Translations under genes and position numbers: made by a program
Assembly: GCA_024336345.1 (NCBI GenBank)
Contig: JANFOG010000013.1
Coordinates: 930,001-994,000 of the forward strand
DNA from: Mariannaea sp. PMI_226
Taxonomy: Eukaryota; Ascomycota; Sordariomycetes; Hypocreales; Nectriaceae
DNA: 64,000 bases
Direction of reading: 5' to 3'
Part shown: positions 34,564 through 46,589 of the stretch, one piece after another
Layout of the letters: each line of letters begins with the position of its first letter
Numbering within the stretch: position 1 is the first letter of the stretch
The notes under the pieces: generated by a model
The model's input: only the letters and a program-made list of their open reading frames with translations
What the model was told of the DNA's origin: nothing
Databases searched by the model: none

Positions 34564-35998
34564 ATGTCTACCTCCTCATATCTCATCGTCGGAGCCGGCG
34601 TCTTCGGAGTATCCACCGCCTACCATCTGATTCAGAAGTACCCCAACGCCTCCGTGACAATTGTTGATCGGGATGCCTACGATGCTGAGCTTCGTGTGGC
34701 CGCCTCGTGGGACTGGAACAAGGTAGTGCGCGCCGACTACGACGACATTGTCTACTGCGCCCTGGCTATCGAGGCCCAGGACGTCTTCAAGTCAGATCCC
34801 CTCTGGCAGCCCTACTTCCATGAGACCGGTGTCTACTGGGTCGTCCGAAACGACTATGCCCAGAACGTGATTGACAACTACAAGAAGCTCGGCCGAAAGG
34901 CTGATATCAAGGCTCTGCCTCTGGCCGAGGCCAAGAAGCTCTATGGTGGCCTTTTCGAGAACGCCGACTACAGCGACGCCAAGGAGGTCCTCATCAACGA
35001 GACCAGTGGCTGGGCTGCTGCTGGCGACTCCCTCCGAGCCGTCACTCGCCGAGCCATCGAGCTGGGCGTCAAGTACGTCGTCGCCGACGTTCACACCCTG
35101 CAGTTCAATGAGCAGGGCTGCTGTGGTGTCAAGACTGCCAAGGGCGATGTCATCAAGGCCGACAAGGTCATCCTTTGCTCTGGAGCCTTCACCCCCAAGC
35201 TCCTGGAGTACAGTGCTGTCAGCAGTGGCAACATTGCTCTCCGTGCCGAAGACAGAATCCTGGCCGGTGGTATCACCACTGGTATGACCACCCTTGATGA
35301 CAAGGCTTACAACGAGCGATTTGCTTCCATGCCCGTGGGCTTCCAGGGATACCCCGCCGAAGTTGGTAAGTTTTGCAGAGAAAAAAATAAAAACCCGTCT
35401 CCGTGTTGAATTCAAGTTAACCGATCAATACAGGTCCCTTCATTGGCAGTCTGCCCCCTACCAAGGATAAGGAACTGAAGTGGTGGGGACCTACCATCTT
35501 CAGCAACACCCAGGAGATTCTTCCCGGTCGTCACGTCTCCGCTCCTCCTGCCCACTCAGATTATGCGCAGTGGAAGGTGTCGCGGAAGATGAAGGAGGAC
35601 ATCGAGGTTGCCAAGAAGGTCTTCTACGGCAGTGAGGCTGCCAGCTGGAAGATGGACAAGTACCGTGTTTGCTGGTATGTCAACTTTCATTTCCAACATA
35701 AGCATTTGGAGTCAGAGCTAACCAACTCGACAGGGACGCCTTTACCTCTAGCGGAGATTTCATCATCTCTCCTCACTCTGCCGCCAAGGGTCTTTACGTT
35801 GCCACTTGCGGTTCTTTCCATGGCTACAAGTTCTTCCCCGTCCTCGGAAAGTACGTGGTGCAAATGCTGGAGAAGACTCTCTCTCCCGAGTTGACAGAGA
35901 AGTGGGCTTGGGACCGAGTGAGACCCGACCCTGCTCTCAACCCTGAGTACCCCAGAGCAGAGATGAAGGATCTCTTGGACACCGTTGCAAAGCTGTAA
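34564..35998 (+). CDS. FAD-dependent amine/amino-acid oxidase (sarcosine or fructosyl amino-acid oxidase type), likely peroxisomal
   Basis: Three exons, 34564-35365, 35434-35674 and 35734-35998, encode 435 residues. The N-terminal Rossmann motif GAGVFG follows SSYLIV (residues 10-15) and binds FAD; later landmarks are AASWDWNKVVRADY and SGDFIISPHSAAKGLYVATC before a GFK-type SFHGYKFFPVLG segment. This is the monomeric sarcosine oxidase / fructosyl amino-acid (amadoriase) / saccharopine-type family, which oxidises secondary amines and makes H2O2. The protein ends in AKL, a PTS1-type peroxisomal signal, which fits peroxide production. An in-frame ATG at 34498 would add 22 Ser-rich residues; it lies very near the expected transcript start, so I prefer 34564. 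Which amine is used cannot be settled by reading. Confidence 0.88.
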
Positions 35999-38021
35999 GA
36001 AGCTTTTTAGAATATTCTTCTATTGGCGTAATAAGAAGGGCCACGGGGAGCCCAGCGGGATCATTGCGTATGATTAAGGATTTGGTCATGTTTTATAGTC
36101 TTGGGAGTTCAATTACAAAATCCAGCATGCATTGCTTTTTAGAAGTCATATTTTTAAAATCCTTTCTCATTTCTGCTTTCCCATCACTTCCAAGATGTTA
36201 TCATTGTGTGCCAATGACCGAAGATTGCATTTTGTCTGATACAGAGAGACCCTCAACTGCCCACGAAACTATTACGATTTTGACACGCGCGCTAGTATCG
36301 CCGGAAGAGAAATCTGGCAAAACAAGCCATGTAATTCAAAAGGCAATGAACACTTTATGTGGAATAATGCGATGCCCACATGATAACGTGGGCGGAATAG
36401 GTTGGAAATGGCTGGTATTCAGAGTCCCCGCAACCTGGAGCAACCGGTCAATGAAATTCACCATCTTGAAAAAGATTCCACAGAGCATTGCGTTATATGT
36501 GTACCTCTTCAACAAGAAAGGCTATCTCAGAGAAGACACACAAATTTTGGTGGTTGGCCTTTCAGATGAAGATATGTGAACCTCTTTTTCAACAACTTTG
36601 CCTCTTGTGATGTAGATGCTTCGTCTGATAATGATATCGCTTGTTAATGGTTAGGGGAGCATGTGGCAGCTGAAAAATATTTTACTCGCCGGGGGTGTGC
36701 TTCCAAAGTCTGAGCTATTTCCCAATCTCTTCAACTTGTCAATCGTGAGTATATTCGCATCACAGATATTATCGTATGCTCATCATCGTATGCTCCGTAG
36801 TTATCCTTAGTTGTTGAAGTTTGGGAACCAATCCTGAAATTCTCACTATCTGTGCTCACACTACTATAGCGATGTGAGAAGGATTAGTGAAGTCTCATTA
36901 TTGATTTCTCGCCTCATGTGCAACCTTAGATGAGTCTGGAGGTAGGTGTTGGTGTCCTTCCGCCTACTACCCCAGCAAAGATTCAAAGGCGAAGAACAAG
37001 CGTCTTCTAGACGAACGATCTCAGTATCTAGGCTACAATGACCGCTCAGATCACACGTGCGGGCAGTTGTAAACGAGGTGATGGCTTGAAAAGATCTGCA
37101 TGATGGTCAAGGTAGGGCGCCGTTTATTTTCGTAAATACAGAGATGATGGGTCGAATCCATGGTCCACAGGCCCTGACTAAGGTTGGTTTCTTCCTATAT
37201 CAGTCATCGGCCGTTAAGTTGTGTTGATACGTTATCAAATGTGAAAGGCCTGAGTGAATGGTTTCTTTTGCGACAAGAAAATAATGGTAAAATACGAAAG
37301 CCAGCAGTCTAAGGTCCATGGCATTTGGAGCCAATGGATCACATAATACTTATTGATATTTTGTCTTTCTTTTGCTCTGTACTGGAGGCTCTCGGCAACT
37401 TGAAGCCAGCAATATCATCAGATTCGCTCTCAACTTCGACATCTGGCTGGTGCCTTACAACGAATCTCTTTGCGACTTCTATCTCAACCTCGCCCATTAC
37501 CTGTCAGCGTAGTTGAAAAGAAGGAGAAAAAAGGCCAGCTTGTTACTCTATGAGTGATTGCGCTCAGATGCCGTCAATGCTTGTAACAAGAATGGGGGGG
37601 AGGGGGCGATCGGCGGATCCCAGAGTTACCCGTCGTGTCTCGACTGACTCAAGGTTATTATTGTAACTTGCAGAAATCAGAAAAGGACCTGGAAACTACG
37701 TAATAAAAATAAGATAATCGCAGGGTGGCGAATGTATGTTTAGTTAGGAGCATCTCTATAGATGATAGATGACCTTTTCCTCGACCGAATATATAACGTG
37801 GAATATGTCTTACCCTCAGCAGTTCACAGATTCAAGCCTGTGCCAAACCAAGGAGAACCGCTTTATGAAGCGGTGAGATCTCTGCTGCTTGATTACAAGC
37901 CTATAGGAAATGGAAATTTCAGTGTTTCAGTCAAGGTGCTCGTCTGTGGTACTCGTCTGTCAGCCAATCAGCCCAGAACGTGGTGAAACCGATGATAATG
38001 AGTGTCCAAGTGCGTAGTTGC

Positions 38022-38046
38022 TACTTTTTTTTTTTTTTTTTTTTTT
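38022..38046. repeat. Poly-T tract
   Basis: About 25 consecutive T in intergenic DNA. Length is likely to vary between strains or reads. Confidence 0.85.
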
Positions 38047-38222
38047 GGTTGAATCAGAGAGCGTTTTACCATTCGCCAGGTTGATGTGACAGCTTTTCCA
38101 ATAAACTCATTAGAAATTGGAGGGCTGAAATGAACAGGTAGCCTGAAGAAAACTGGAAATTCCGACCTTTATGGCCAGTGCGTTGAAGTGTGAGAGTTTG
38201 ATGACGCCCTCAATATACATCC

Positions 38223-38280
38223 AGTAGGTGCCTACCTAGGTAAGCTTGGTACCTGGGTAGGTGCTTTATAGCCTAGGTAG
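38223..38280. repeat. Clustered TAGGTA/TACCTA inverted words
   Basis: Within 58 bp the words GTAGGTGCCTAC, CTACCTAGGTA, GGTACC, GGGTAGGT and CCTAGGTAG follow one another. They form several overlapping short palindromes in non-coding DNA. Confidence 0.7.
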
Positions 38281-39123
38281 TTATTATGGAACATGAAAAA
38301 GATTGCCCTAGTTGTACCTACTTATGTCGTACGTGTTCTGGACTCTGACCTACCGTAGATTCGGCGCTGAGATGCCGCCATAGTAGTGGGTGATACTAGT
38401 GGGTTGCTCACTGAGTGGGTTAGCGTTTTCTCCCGGGCTCCACAGCCCTTCCCCTACACAGTAAGCTGGAGACACAGGGATCCTGATCGTTAGGTAGCAT
38501 AAATACGGACAAGCCAGTTGAAAATCAAGCTGATGGGTAATTATGGTGCATTTTCACATGACACCCGGCAGACCCCTACGACAAATTTCCTGCCATCTTC
38601 CATTGACTGGTCGAGTCGCAATTGTAGGCTCCGTTCTCTGCTGGCGCAGCATAGGACACGGGGAAAAGGATACGGGGATACGAAGTTGTTAGCCTGGAAG
38701 CAAAGACTTTGTTACAAAAAAATTGTTGGGCCTAATATTGCCTTCGCCAATCAGATGATTATCTGTTCATCAATAGATATTATTAGGCCAGCTGACAGAG
38801 AACATATATACCAAAAAAAAAAAAATTCCATGGGAAATTTGCAAGCCTAATATTAAGGTCCCCAACAAATGGTACCTGCCTTACCGTTTCATGATGACAG
38901 CGCTTTCGGTTCGCCCCTGAATTTAGGGGATCGTCAGCTATAGGTAGTTAGCGCGCTGCCCAGATTTTGCAATTGAGCCTCACTCAATTCCATCACCAAA
39001 GTGCGCCACGTGGACACCTAAACCTCAAAATCATTCCTTGCGCATATCATCCTATTCGCCCATCCAGGAACAGGTGTCAAGGAGACCAAAAAGAATAAAA
39101 GGAAAATAAAAAGGAAACAAGAG

Positions 39124-40830
39124 ATGGCTTCTCCGGAGATTGACATCGCCAACTCCATTGAGGGGCTTCGTCTCGAAGGCGACCCAGAGCCTGAACTGCT
39201 CGAGGGACGCATCTGGGTGGATGGCTGCTTCGACTTTTTCCATCACGGTAAAAAACCAACCCTCCCCTCCCCATTCCTCTCAAACACCAGCTTCTCCACG
39301 ATGAATATTTCCCCTCCAACAGGTCACTAACACGGTTACATATCTTTTTATGCGCATTCAGGCCATGCCGGTGCTATTATTCAGGCCCGCCAGCTCGGCA
39401 CTGAGCTCTACGCTGGTGTGCACTCAGATGAGGAAATTCTCGCCAACAAGGGACCAACCGTCATGAGCTTGGAGGAGCGGTGAGTTTTTTTTTTCTTCTC
39501 CTCTTGCCATCTCAAACCTCACATCCTCTATCATAATATTATGCCTCACCCGACAAAACATGTGCTGATTCAAGGCCACCAATAGCCTCGCTGCCACTGA
39601 CGCCTGTCGATGGGTTACCCGCTCAGTTGGTCACGCGCCATATGTCACTTCTCTTCCTTACATCAGCCACTATGGCTGCAAGTACGTCGTCCACGGCGAT
39701 GATATCACTTCTGATAGCGACGGCAACGACTGCTACCGCTTCGTCAAGGAGGCTGGCCGCTTCAAGGTCGTCAAGCGCTCCCCTGGCATCTCCACCACTG
39801 ATCTCGTAGGTCGCATGCTGCTATGCACAAAGACTCACTTCATCAAGTCCTTTGAGAAGCGTCTACTTGGCGAGGAAGGTGACGGCACCAGCGAGGAGCG
39901 CAAGGCCGACGCCGAGAAGATGATGGACCGAATGAGACTCTATGCCACCGATGCCTCCGGTAAGGCTCCCGGTGCCGATGTCTGGTTCTGGTCCGCTTCC
40001 GGCCCGGCCAAGTCCGCAGATACGGAGGAGGAGAAGGGGTCCTTCCGTCAGCTGATCGAGGGCCCTGGACCCAAGCCGGGCCAGCGCGTCGTCTATGTCG
40101 ACGGTGGTTATGATTTGTTCTCTAGCGGGCACATTGAATTCCTACGCCGCGTGGTCCTCGCTGAGGAGGAGCTGGCCCGCGCTGAGGGCTGGTTCGACGA
40201 GCAGTCCGTCAACGAGCGATTGGGCAAGGGAGAGGACTACCCCCCCGCGTATGTTGTTGTGGGTGTTCACGAGGACTATGTCATCAACCAGTGGAAGGGC
40301 GTCAATTATCCCATCATGAACATTTTCGAGCGTGGTCTCTGCGTTTTGCAATGCAAGGTTAGCTGCCTTCACCCCCCCTCCCCCCCTCTCATCCTCCCTT
40401 ACCAGCTATCGCCTTCTCTCCGCATCTCATTTCTCTGAGTACCAGCTAACCTGAACTGTTTTGTTAGTACATCAACTCTGTGGTCTTCGGTGCTCCCTTT
40501 ACCCCCACAAAGACATATCTCACCTCACTCCCCCTCGGCACCCCAGACGCTGTCTACCATGGCCCAACTTCCTTCATGCCTCTGACATACGACCCGTACA
40601 CGGCGCCCAAGGCCATGGGAATCTACCGCGAAATTGGCATGCACGCCTTCTCACACGTCAATGCGGGACAGATCGTGCACCGAATCATGAAGAGTCGTGA
40701 CATGTACGAGGCCCGACAGCGAGCCAAGGGCATGAAAGCCGAAGTTGAGGCCGCGGCACGGGAGCGCGAGATGATGGAGGATGAGCAACGCCGCCGAGAA
40801 GCGGAAAGGTCGTCAGAGAGTGATGCGTGA
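39124..40830 (+). CDS. ECT1: Ethanolamine-phosphate cytidylyltransferase
   Basis: Four exons, 39124-39247, 39362-39479, 39586-40357 and 40468-40830, encode 458 residues. The enzyme makes CDP-ethanolamine from CTP and phosphoethanolamine, the regulated step of the Kennedy pathway to phosphatidylethanolamine. The first nucleotidyltransferase domain has VDGCFDFFHHGHAG with the HxGH motif (HHGH, created across intron 1), YVVHGDDIT and the signature PGISTTDLVGRML. The second domain has VVYVDGGYDLFSSGHIEFL (its HxGH degenerate to SSGH, as usual for the second half) and IMNIFERGLCVLQCKYINSV across intron 3. The tail is a charged helix (AAAREREMMEDEQRRREAER). The two-domain layout separates it from choline-phosphate cytidylyltransferase. 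It is cytosolic or membrane-associated. Introns are about 106-114 nt. Confidence 0.95.
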
Positions 40831-42703
40831 TGAATGGGAGGGCATTTCGTGACGTGGTGATTGGCAGTTGGACCCGTTGGTGGGTTTCTGCTTGTGAGCT
40901 TCAACTAAACCGGGTAGAGCGATATCAAAGCCTTCAACAGGTAATAGAGACTTCGGGAAATTAATTTAGATAGATATTAATAAATCTGATTTGGCGATTA
41001 ATGACGCAACGATCGTGGAAACCATGACGCTTGTGAGGTCACGCTGTGAGTTCTGGCCTTCATACTAGGCCGCATTGGAGGAGATTTTTACTAGGACGGC
41101 TTCTCCCATGACCTTCACCTGGATCTTGACCTTGACTCTGACCTTGACAAAAATTAATCAACAATCTTTCGTGGATCGCTAAATTGTTGAGCATCATACA
41201 AACTGCGCCATTGGCAGCATGCATCCTGGACACGCGCTGTGAAGAATCTGTCGTCTTCAACTTCAGAAGAACTCCCGCCAATGAAGCCAAGCCACAGACT
41301 AACGGAGGATGTTCTTTCCGACCTTCTTGTTCCGGTATTCGTCTCAACAATCCCACATCCAAAATCCACCTGCCATCGCTTTCTAGATCGCCGATACACG
41401 TGAAGCAAGTTCGATGCAATGTGACACTCTGCAACAGGGGTTTCCTTTCGTACGCGGAGTCTAGGGTAGCCCTAAAGCCGAAAGTTGACACATAGGAGCC
41501 ACACACACTGCTATGACCTCACTAAGTTAAGCCGCCATTGAAAAACCCGGTGGCAATCCGCGGCTACCCACGGACAACAACTTTTCCAATTCCGCGCCTC
41601 ACACAAACTAAGAGAAAAAAAAAGTGACCGAGATATGTACTGTATGCACAGTACGAGCTGAGTATCCCTGGAAGGTAGATAACAAGTGAATACTCACTCA
41701 CTTTTTCCAATTTGGTCAGGAAAAGATGACGGGGATCGAACGCATGACCCGTCTCATTGGTTCTTCTGGGTATCATTGGACATTGACATCCCCCGCTCAT
41801 TTGTAGACTTGATATGATGTGATAACGCTGTCAACGTCTCTCATTTGCCCTTCACCACCATCCACGTCCTTGATTGCTGCATCTCTGAGCCGCAGTTTGT
41901 AGTTTGGATTGATGGGCGCGTGTTCATTTGCGCCCTCCTGGTGGGTCTATTCCCCTAAGCCGCAGGGCCTCCGCGTCGACCGGAGGGGGTAGGCTTGCAC
42001 AAGCTGCCTCCGCATTTGCAGGTTGGCCGAAATGTACGAGATGTTTTGTTGGGGGGCCACAAAAATGATGTGTCAAACTGGCATCTAAGCCATTGATCAA
42101 TCAATCTAGAATCATTCCAGACGTTTTCGTGACGAAAAGATATGGAAGCACATAAGAGAACCATCTTGCTAGATATAGAGAAATATTTTTCGGCAACGGG
42201 CAACCCAATTGAGCCAAACTCCGCTGCCGAGTCGAGTGGAGCAGGGACGGGAGCAAATCTGGTTCCGCCCTTGGATAGCGGCCGAGCGGTGGGACTGGGG
42301 GCGGGCTCCTTTCGACATTTTGACGCCTTTTTTTGCGTGAAGGGTGCGGATGACTTGCCTTAAGGGCGCTTGTTATCAACACCGGCGCCGAGCCGGCGCG
42401 GGCAGACGCGGGATACAAGATACAAGCCAACTTGTTTGACTTATTGAGTCACCTGCCACTCCGCCTGCCCCTGTGGCTACGTAACACATTCAAGGGTTGC
42501 TCGGTATAAAGTTTGCTCTGGTTCCCGGGTGTCTCTTCTTTGGTGTCTTCGTTGCAATTCTCTTAAAACGTGCTAGTTTGCTTGACGTGAGTGTTCATAC
42601 CATACATCCAGAAGGATAATCCAACTACTTGCCTTTATCCATTGGAACTGTCTTCTGTCAACCATCCCTGTATCGCTACCACTTCAATCTCGCCTTCTTC
42701 ACT
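40831..42703. other. Intergenic, 1.9 kb
   Basis: No supported gene. The frame at 41060-41506 (-) starts from GTG and is not convincing. A short inverted repeat (GACGGG..CCCGTC) at about 41729-41754 resembles part of a tRNA arm but is not a complete tRNA. The last 250 bases are the promoter and leader of the aminotransferase, with a pyrimidine-rich stretch near 42530. Confidence 0.45.
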
Positions 42704-43987
42704 ATGGCCCCCTCCGCCTTGGAAACCCAAGATGTCGACCTGACGTCGGCTGCTCTTCAGAAGAAGGAGCTTCAGGCCGCCTCCAATGGCCACTCTACCC
42801 AAGCCCCTCTCGACGCCTCCAAGCTTACCTACACCTATACTCAGAACCCTCGTGCTGTCCCAGACGAGGCTACTGCCCACTCTGGTGATGAGACCATTGC
42901 CACTGACCACATGGTGCTTGCTTCCTGGAAGGCCTCCACTGGCTGGGCCAACCCGGAGCTCAAGCCATATGGTCCTTTGAGCCTCATGCCCACTGCTTCC
43001 GTTCTGCACTATGCTACTGAGTGCTTCGAAGGTCTCAAGGTTTTCCGTGGATATGACGGCAAGTTGCGCATCTTCCGCCCCGATCGTAACGCTGCTCGTC
43101 TTCGCATGTCCGCTGAGCGTATCTCCCTGCCCACATTTGAGCCATCTGAGATTGAGAAGCTCATGATCTCTTTGCTATCTGTTGATGGCTCCAAATGGCT
43201 TCCTAAGGATCGTGCTGGCAGCTTCCTATACATTCGACCAACCATTATCGGCACCGCTCCTCAACTTGGCGTGGCTGCTCCAAAGCAAGCCCTCCTGTAC
43301 ATCATTGTCACTTATATGCCTCGCATGGATGCTCCTCCTGGCGGCATGCGCCTCCACACTTCTCCAGAAGATATGATTCGCGCTTGGGTTGGTGGTTTTG
43401 GTTATGCCAAGGTTGGAGCCAACTATGGCCCATCTTTGTTGGCTACCGCCAATGCCCGAAGCCGTGGATTCCATCAAATTCTCTGGCTGTACGGCCAACA
43501 GGGCGAATGCACAGAGGCAGGCGCTAGCAACTTCTTCATTGTATGGAAGCGTAAGGATGGCAAGAAAGAGATCATCACCGCTCCTTTAGATGATAAGTTG
43601 ATCTTGGATGGTGTTACCCGAAGAAGTTGCCTTGAGCTTGCTCGAGAGCGCTTGAACGGCGAGTACGAGATTACTGAGCGAAAGTACACCATCGCGGAGG
43701 TTATGGAGGCTGATGCGGAAGGCCGTGTTCTCGAGGCCTGGGCTGCTGGTACTGCGGTAAGTTTTGTGTAAAAGTTTTGAACTATGTGATGCATAATACT
43801 AACGTTCAAGCAGTACTTCATCTGCCCCGTCTCCCAGATTCACCACCGCGGTCACGATGTTAATATTCCTATGGGTCCCGAATCAACCCCTGGTCCGGTC
43901 ACTAGTAAGATCAAGGGCTGGATCGGTGATATTATGTATGGCCGCACCGAGCACAAGTGGGGTGTTGTCATTCCCGAAAAGTTGTAA
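42704..43987 (+). CDS. Branched-chain amino-acid aminotransferase
   Basis: Two exons, 42704-43756 and 43814-43987, give 408 residues. The ATG at 42704 (MAPSALETQD) is the first in the frame; codons above it start only from TTG. It moves the amino group between leucine, isoleucine or valine and 2-oxoglutarate, using PLP. Class IV aminotransferase landmarks are SVLHYATECFEGLKVFRGYD (about 99-118), RPTIIGTAPQLG, the PLP-lysine region GGFGYAKVGANYGP (Lys about 236), GECTEAGASNFFIVW, LDGVTRRSCLELAR and EAWAAGTA before the intron. The last exon contains the usual IHHRGHDVNIP. The N-terminus lacks a clear arginine-rich mitochondrial presequence, so the cytosolic form is more likely; this is not certain. 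Confidence 0.95.
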
Positions 43988-44291
43988 ATACGGAAATGTG
44001 AGCACGATGACATGAAGGGTTTCTGCGATCGTTCACTTAAGGATTCAAGGATTGGCGTTTGGGGGATTATATACTTACAAAAGTAACTGTACGACTTTTG
44101 TCCAGGTTGGTCAGCAGTCAGCAAGACGGAGCAACTGAACACGCAGCTGGAGTGAGGCATGAGATAGAAAATAAAACTTGACTGTATATAGTAATACTAA
44201 ACCACATCAGATGTCATTAGCGTCTAGTGCGTAATCATCCTGATGAGATGCTCAAAAAAACGACATTGGCTATTTCAGAGACAAGATGTTT
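43988..44291. other. Convergent 3' region
   Basis: About 300 bp between the aminotransferase stop and the distal stop of the coiled-coil gene. No gene is seen. Confidence 0.5.
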
Positions 44292-45167
44292 CTACTCCAT
44301 CATGGTCTGCATGAGCTTGAGCGTTTCAGCTTTGATTCTATTCTTGAATTCCTAGAACGACGTTAACGATGGGATATTCATCGGAGGACATACACGCACC
44401 TTGTCAATGGCATCTAATCGTCTAGTTTTCACCTCTAGGACCTTGTGTACTTCTGACTTGAATGCTTCCACCCGGATTTTCCGAGCTTCCAAATCGCCAC
44501 CGCATGGTCCTCCACTAGCTCGCCTAGTCAAGGCTTTCTAAGCCTTCTGTTGGGCATGAATGCAAGCCTCCCATTCTGTAGCAAGGGCCTGCAGATCGTC
44601 CTTTGCAGATAAGATGTCGTTCTTCACGTTGGCCAAGTGGTCACGTATAGAGGCGCGGGGAAAGTCGTCGGAGTGGCATAACGTCGCACCTAGCGGATAG
44701 GAAATATTGGAATAGAGGACATCGTTCTTGGAGAGTACAGCTGACGCCTCGCCAACAAAGTCAGATATCTTCTGTTGTATATCGGCATGGCTTTGTATGA
44801 GCTGGTGCATAACGGAAGTATGAAGGTCGGCACCCATGACGGCAAACGATTCTGCACCTATCAGTATTGAAATCGGATTTCTTCACAAGATCTGAAGACC
44901 TCTGAGTTCCGTTGCTGCATCAGCATCGGGATCAGGACCATCCGGTGAAGGATGGTCCTTCCCATTGTGAACGGGTGGCGCAGATACGGTGTATAGACAA
45001 GCTCGGAGCTGTTGGTAGAGGTCATGATATGCCGGCAATTTTGGTGAAGATGGAAGGGCCGACGCATCTCGACTGCGAAGACGATCACGCAGGGTCGAGG
45101 ATGAGCTTGGAAGGTTTGCTGGAATACTTGGAGTCGAGGCGGGCAAATTTTGAAACTGAGGTTCCAT
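44292..45167 (-). CDS. Coiled-coil protein of unknown function, with an in-frame TAG
   Basis: Exon 1 (45167-44900) and exon 2 (44851-44538) join cleanly and stop at a TAG (44540-44538), giving 193 residues. The same frame then stays open and protein-like: 44537-44400 (DLEARKIRVEAFKSEVHKVL), a good 48-nt intron (GTGCGT..TAG with a TTAAC branch site) and a last exon 44351-44292 (EFKNRIKAETLKLMQTMME). So the ancestral protein was about 260 residues, rich in helix and coil (VKNDILSAKDDLQALATEWE). Either the TAG truncates a once longer protein, or it is spliced out or read through. A 90-nt in-frame removal with donor GTGAAG is possible but would delete a coding-like helix. Small coiled-coil subunits of trafficking complexes look like this, but I cannot name the family. 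Exon 1 is Ser/Pro-rich. Confidence 0.55.
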
Positions 45168-45803
45168 GGCTGCTAAGTGGAACGGAATCCGAAATCAAGA
45201 GTATTGAAGATGGTGAGAAACAGAGACTGGCAGACGCAGTTATGTGATCACAGATTGAAATGAAAAGGAAAATTGAGAACCTGAGGCATTCTCTATCATG
45301 CGTCGGAAGAAGGAGCGACGAGACAGCCTTGCAGGTACCTACCTTCTCAAGCAGTGAGACCAGCGTGCTTGCCGCTGCCAGATTGGTCATCGATCATGTG
45401 TAACTTGCCAGGCCAACCCTGGAAATTAGATGCCATAGAGCATCTAGCTGCTCGTCTTGAAAAAAAAAAAAAAGAAAACAAAAAGCGATAGAGGGAGAAA
45501 TCGAGCAGTCGGGAAGATATGAAGGATCTCGCGTGAAGGAGTGGCATGTGATTGCGGAAATCTCGTGGTGGTCAAGAGCACAATGGGCCCTAGGCATTGA
45601 CAATATCCCTGTCACTGAGAAGCGAACAAGGAAATAATGTGTGAAGTGGAAGACGAACTATCACATTCTTCAAATTTATTGTTACATGTTCGTTTTTTGT
45701 AAATACATTTTACGCCCCGTTACCAAGCCCTACCCAAAACGCCCACCCCAGCTTCAGAAAACACGACAGTACCTACAGTACCTACTTTACCCAAGCGTAC
45801 TGC
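45168..45803. other. Intergenic
   Basis: Upstream region of the coiled-coil gene and trailer of the decarboxylase gene, both on the minus strand. It contains an A-rich run (about 45459-45475) and TACCTACAGTACCTAC at about 45768. No gene is seen. Confidence 0.45.
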
Positions 45804-46589
45804 CTATTTCTTCGGCAGTCCAAGATCTTCCTCGATAGCAGCCACGATAGTCTCCCATGTGACCATTGCGCCCTCGCCGACATCTCCACAAGCCAGTCCC
45901 TTGGAGATAGGTCGCAGCACCTTGACCCAGCCATTGTCACCTCCCCAAACTTCTTCGAGTGTCTTGATTTGAGTCGCCGTCACGGGATGTCGCCACATGG
46001 CTGTGTTCATGCTTGGGGCAACAATAATCTTCTTGATGCCTTCGTTGTCGACTGTACCCGTAGCATCCCACGCGCGAATCACTGAAGTGAGCAGGTTGTC
46101 GCACATGCCATTGACCATCTTGGCCATGGTGTTTGCGCTCAGCGGCGCGACGATCATCACATCCGCCCACTTGCGCAGATTAATGTGAAGAATCGGAGCC
46201 CCCCGCTTCCAGGGCTTCGCCCATTCCGAAGAGTCTGTATAGACAGCATCTACGTTGGGCATGTAGTGAATGGCGCTCACGGTGGGTTGTTCTTTGGATT
46301 GTCCAGCAAGGAAGTGCGTGGCGCATTCGGTCAGGATGACGCGGATAGATATGTTCTCGTGGTGCGAGAGGCCTTCAATGATGTGAACTAGTTTGATGGT
46401 GGCTACAGAGCCGCTACAGGTGTGTTGGTACAACTATTTGGTTGATTTTTGAGAAACCGCACTCACGTACCTGGCAGCTAAGAGGATGTGTCTGCGTCCA
46501 TCAGTGCGGCCATGCTCGAGGCCTTCGGGAGAGCTTCGGGTGAGCAAGTCGTGATGGACATCAATTCCGTGCTGAGTCTTGTGCAGCAT
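45804..46589 (-). CDS. Phosphopantothenoylcysteine decarboxylase (HAL3/Cab3-type flavoprotein)
   Basis: Two exons, 46589-46471 and 46413-45804, give 242 residues. It catalyses the FMN-dependent decarboxylation of 4'-phosphopantothenoylcysteine to 4'-phosphopantetheine in coenzyme A synthesis. The flavoprotein start GSVATIKLVHIIEGL is completed across the intron. The active-site His lies in HINLRKWADVMIVAPLSAN, followed by MCDNLLTSVIRAWDATG, the substrate-binding PSMNTAMWRHP and the LACGDVGEGAM clamp with its Cys. With His, Asn and Cys all present, this chain could be active as a homotrimer, unlike the split yeast Hal3/Vhs3/Cab3 set. The long acidic tail of the yeast proteins is absent. It is divergent from the glutaredoxin gene, with about 900 bp between starts. 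Confidence 0.93.

Larger units (their letters stand above)
35999..39123. other. Intergenic, 3.1 kb
   Basis: A gene-poor stretch. The longest frame (ATG at 36070, stop at 36579, +) starts about 70 bp after the oxidase stop, has no recognised domain and may be trailer sequence. A poly-T tract lies at about 38022-38046. A cluster of TAGGTA/TACCTA words lies at 38223-38280. An A-run is at about 38812-38824. The last few hundred bases are the promoter of the cytidylyltransferase gene. Confidence 0.45.

Noticed and set aside
36070..36579. A 170-codon frame just after the FAD oxidase
   Set aside because: It starts 70 bp after the oxidase stop, lacks motifs, and may be trailer sequence.
41060..41506. 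A 148-codon minus-strand frame
   Set aside because: Starts from GTG, has no domain and no splice support.
41720..41790. A tRNA-like piece on the minus strand (GTTCGATCCCCGTC)
   Set aside because: Only a T-arm-like word is present. No A-box, acceptor stem or anticodon arm can be paired, and the stretch instead forms a GACGGG/CCCGTC hairpin with a 14-nt loop.
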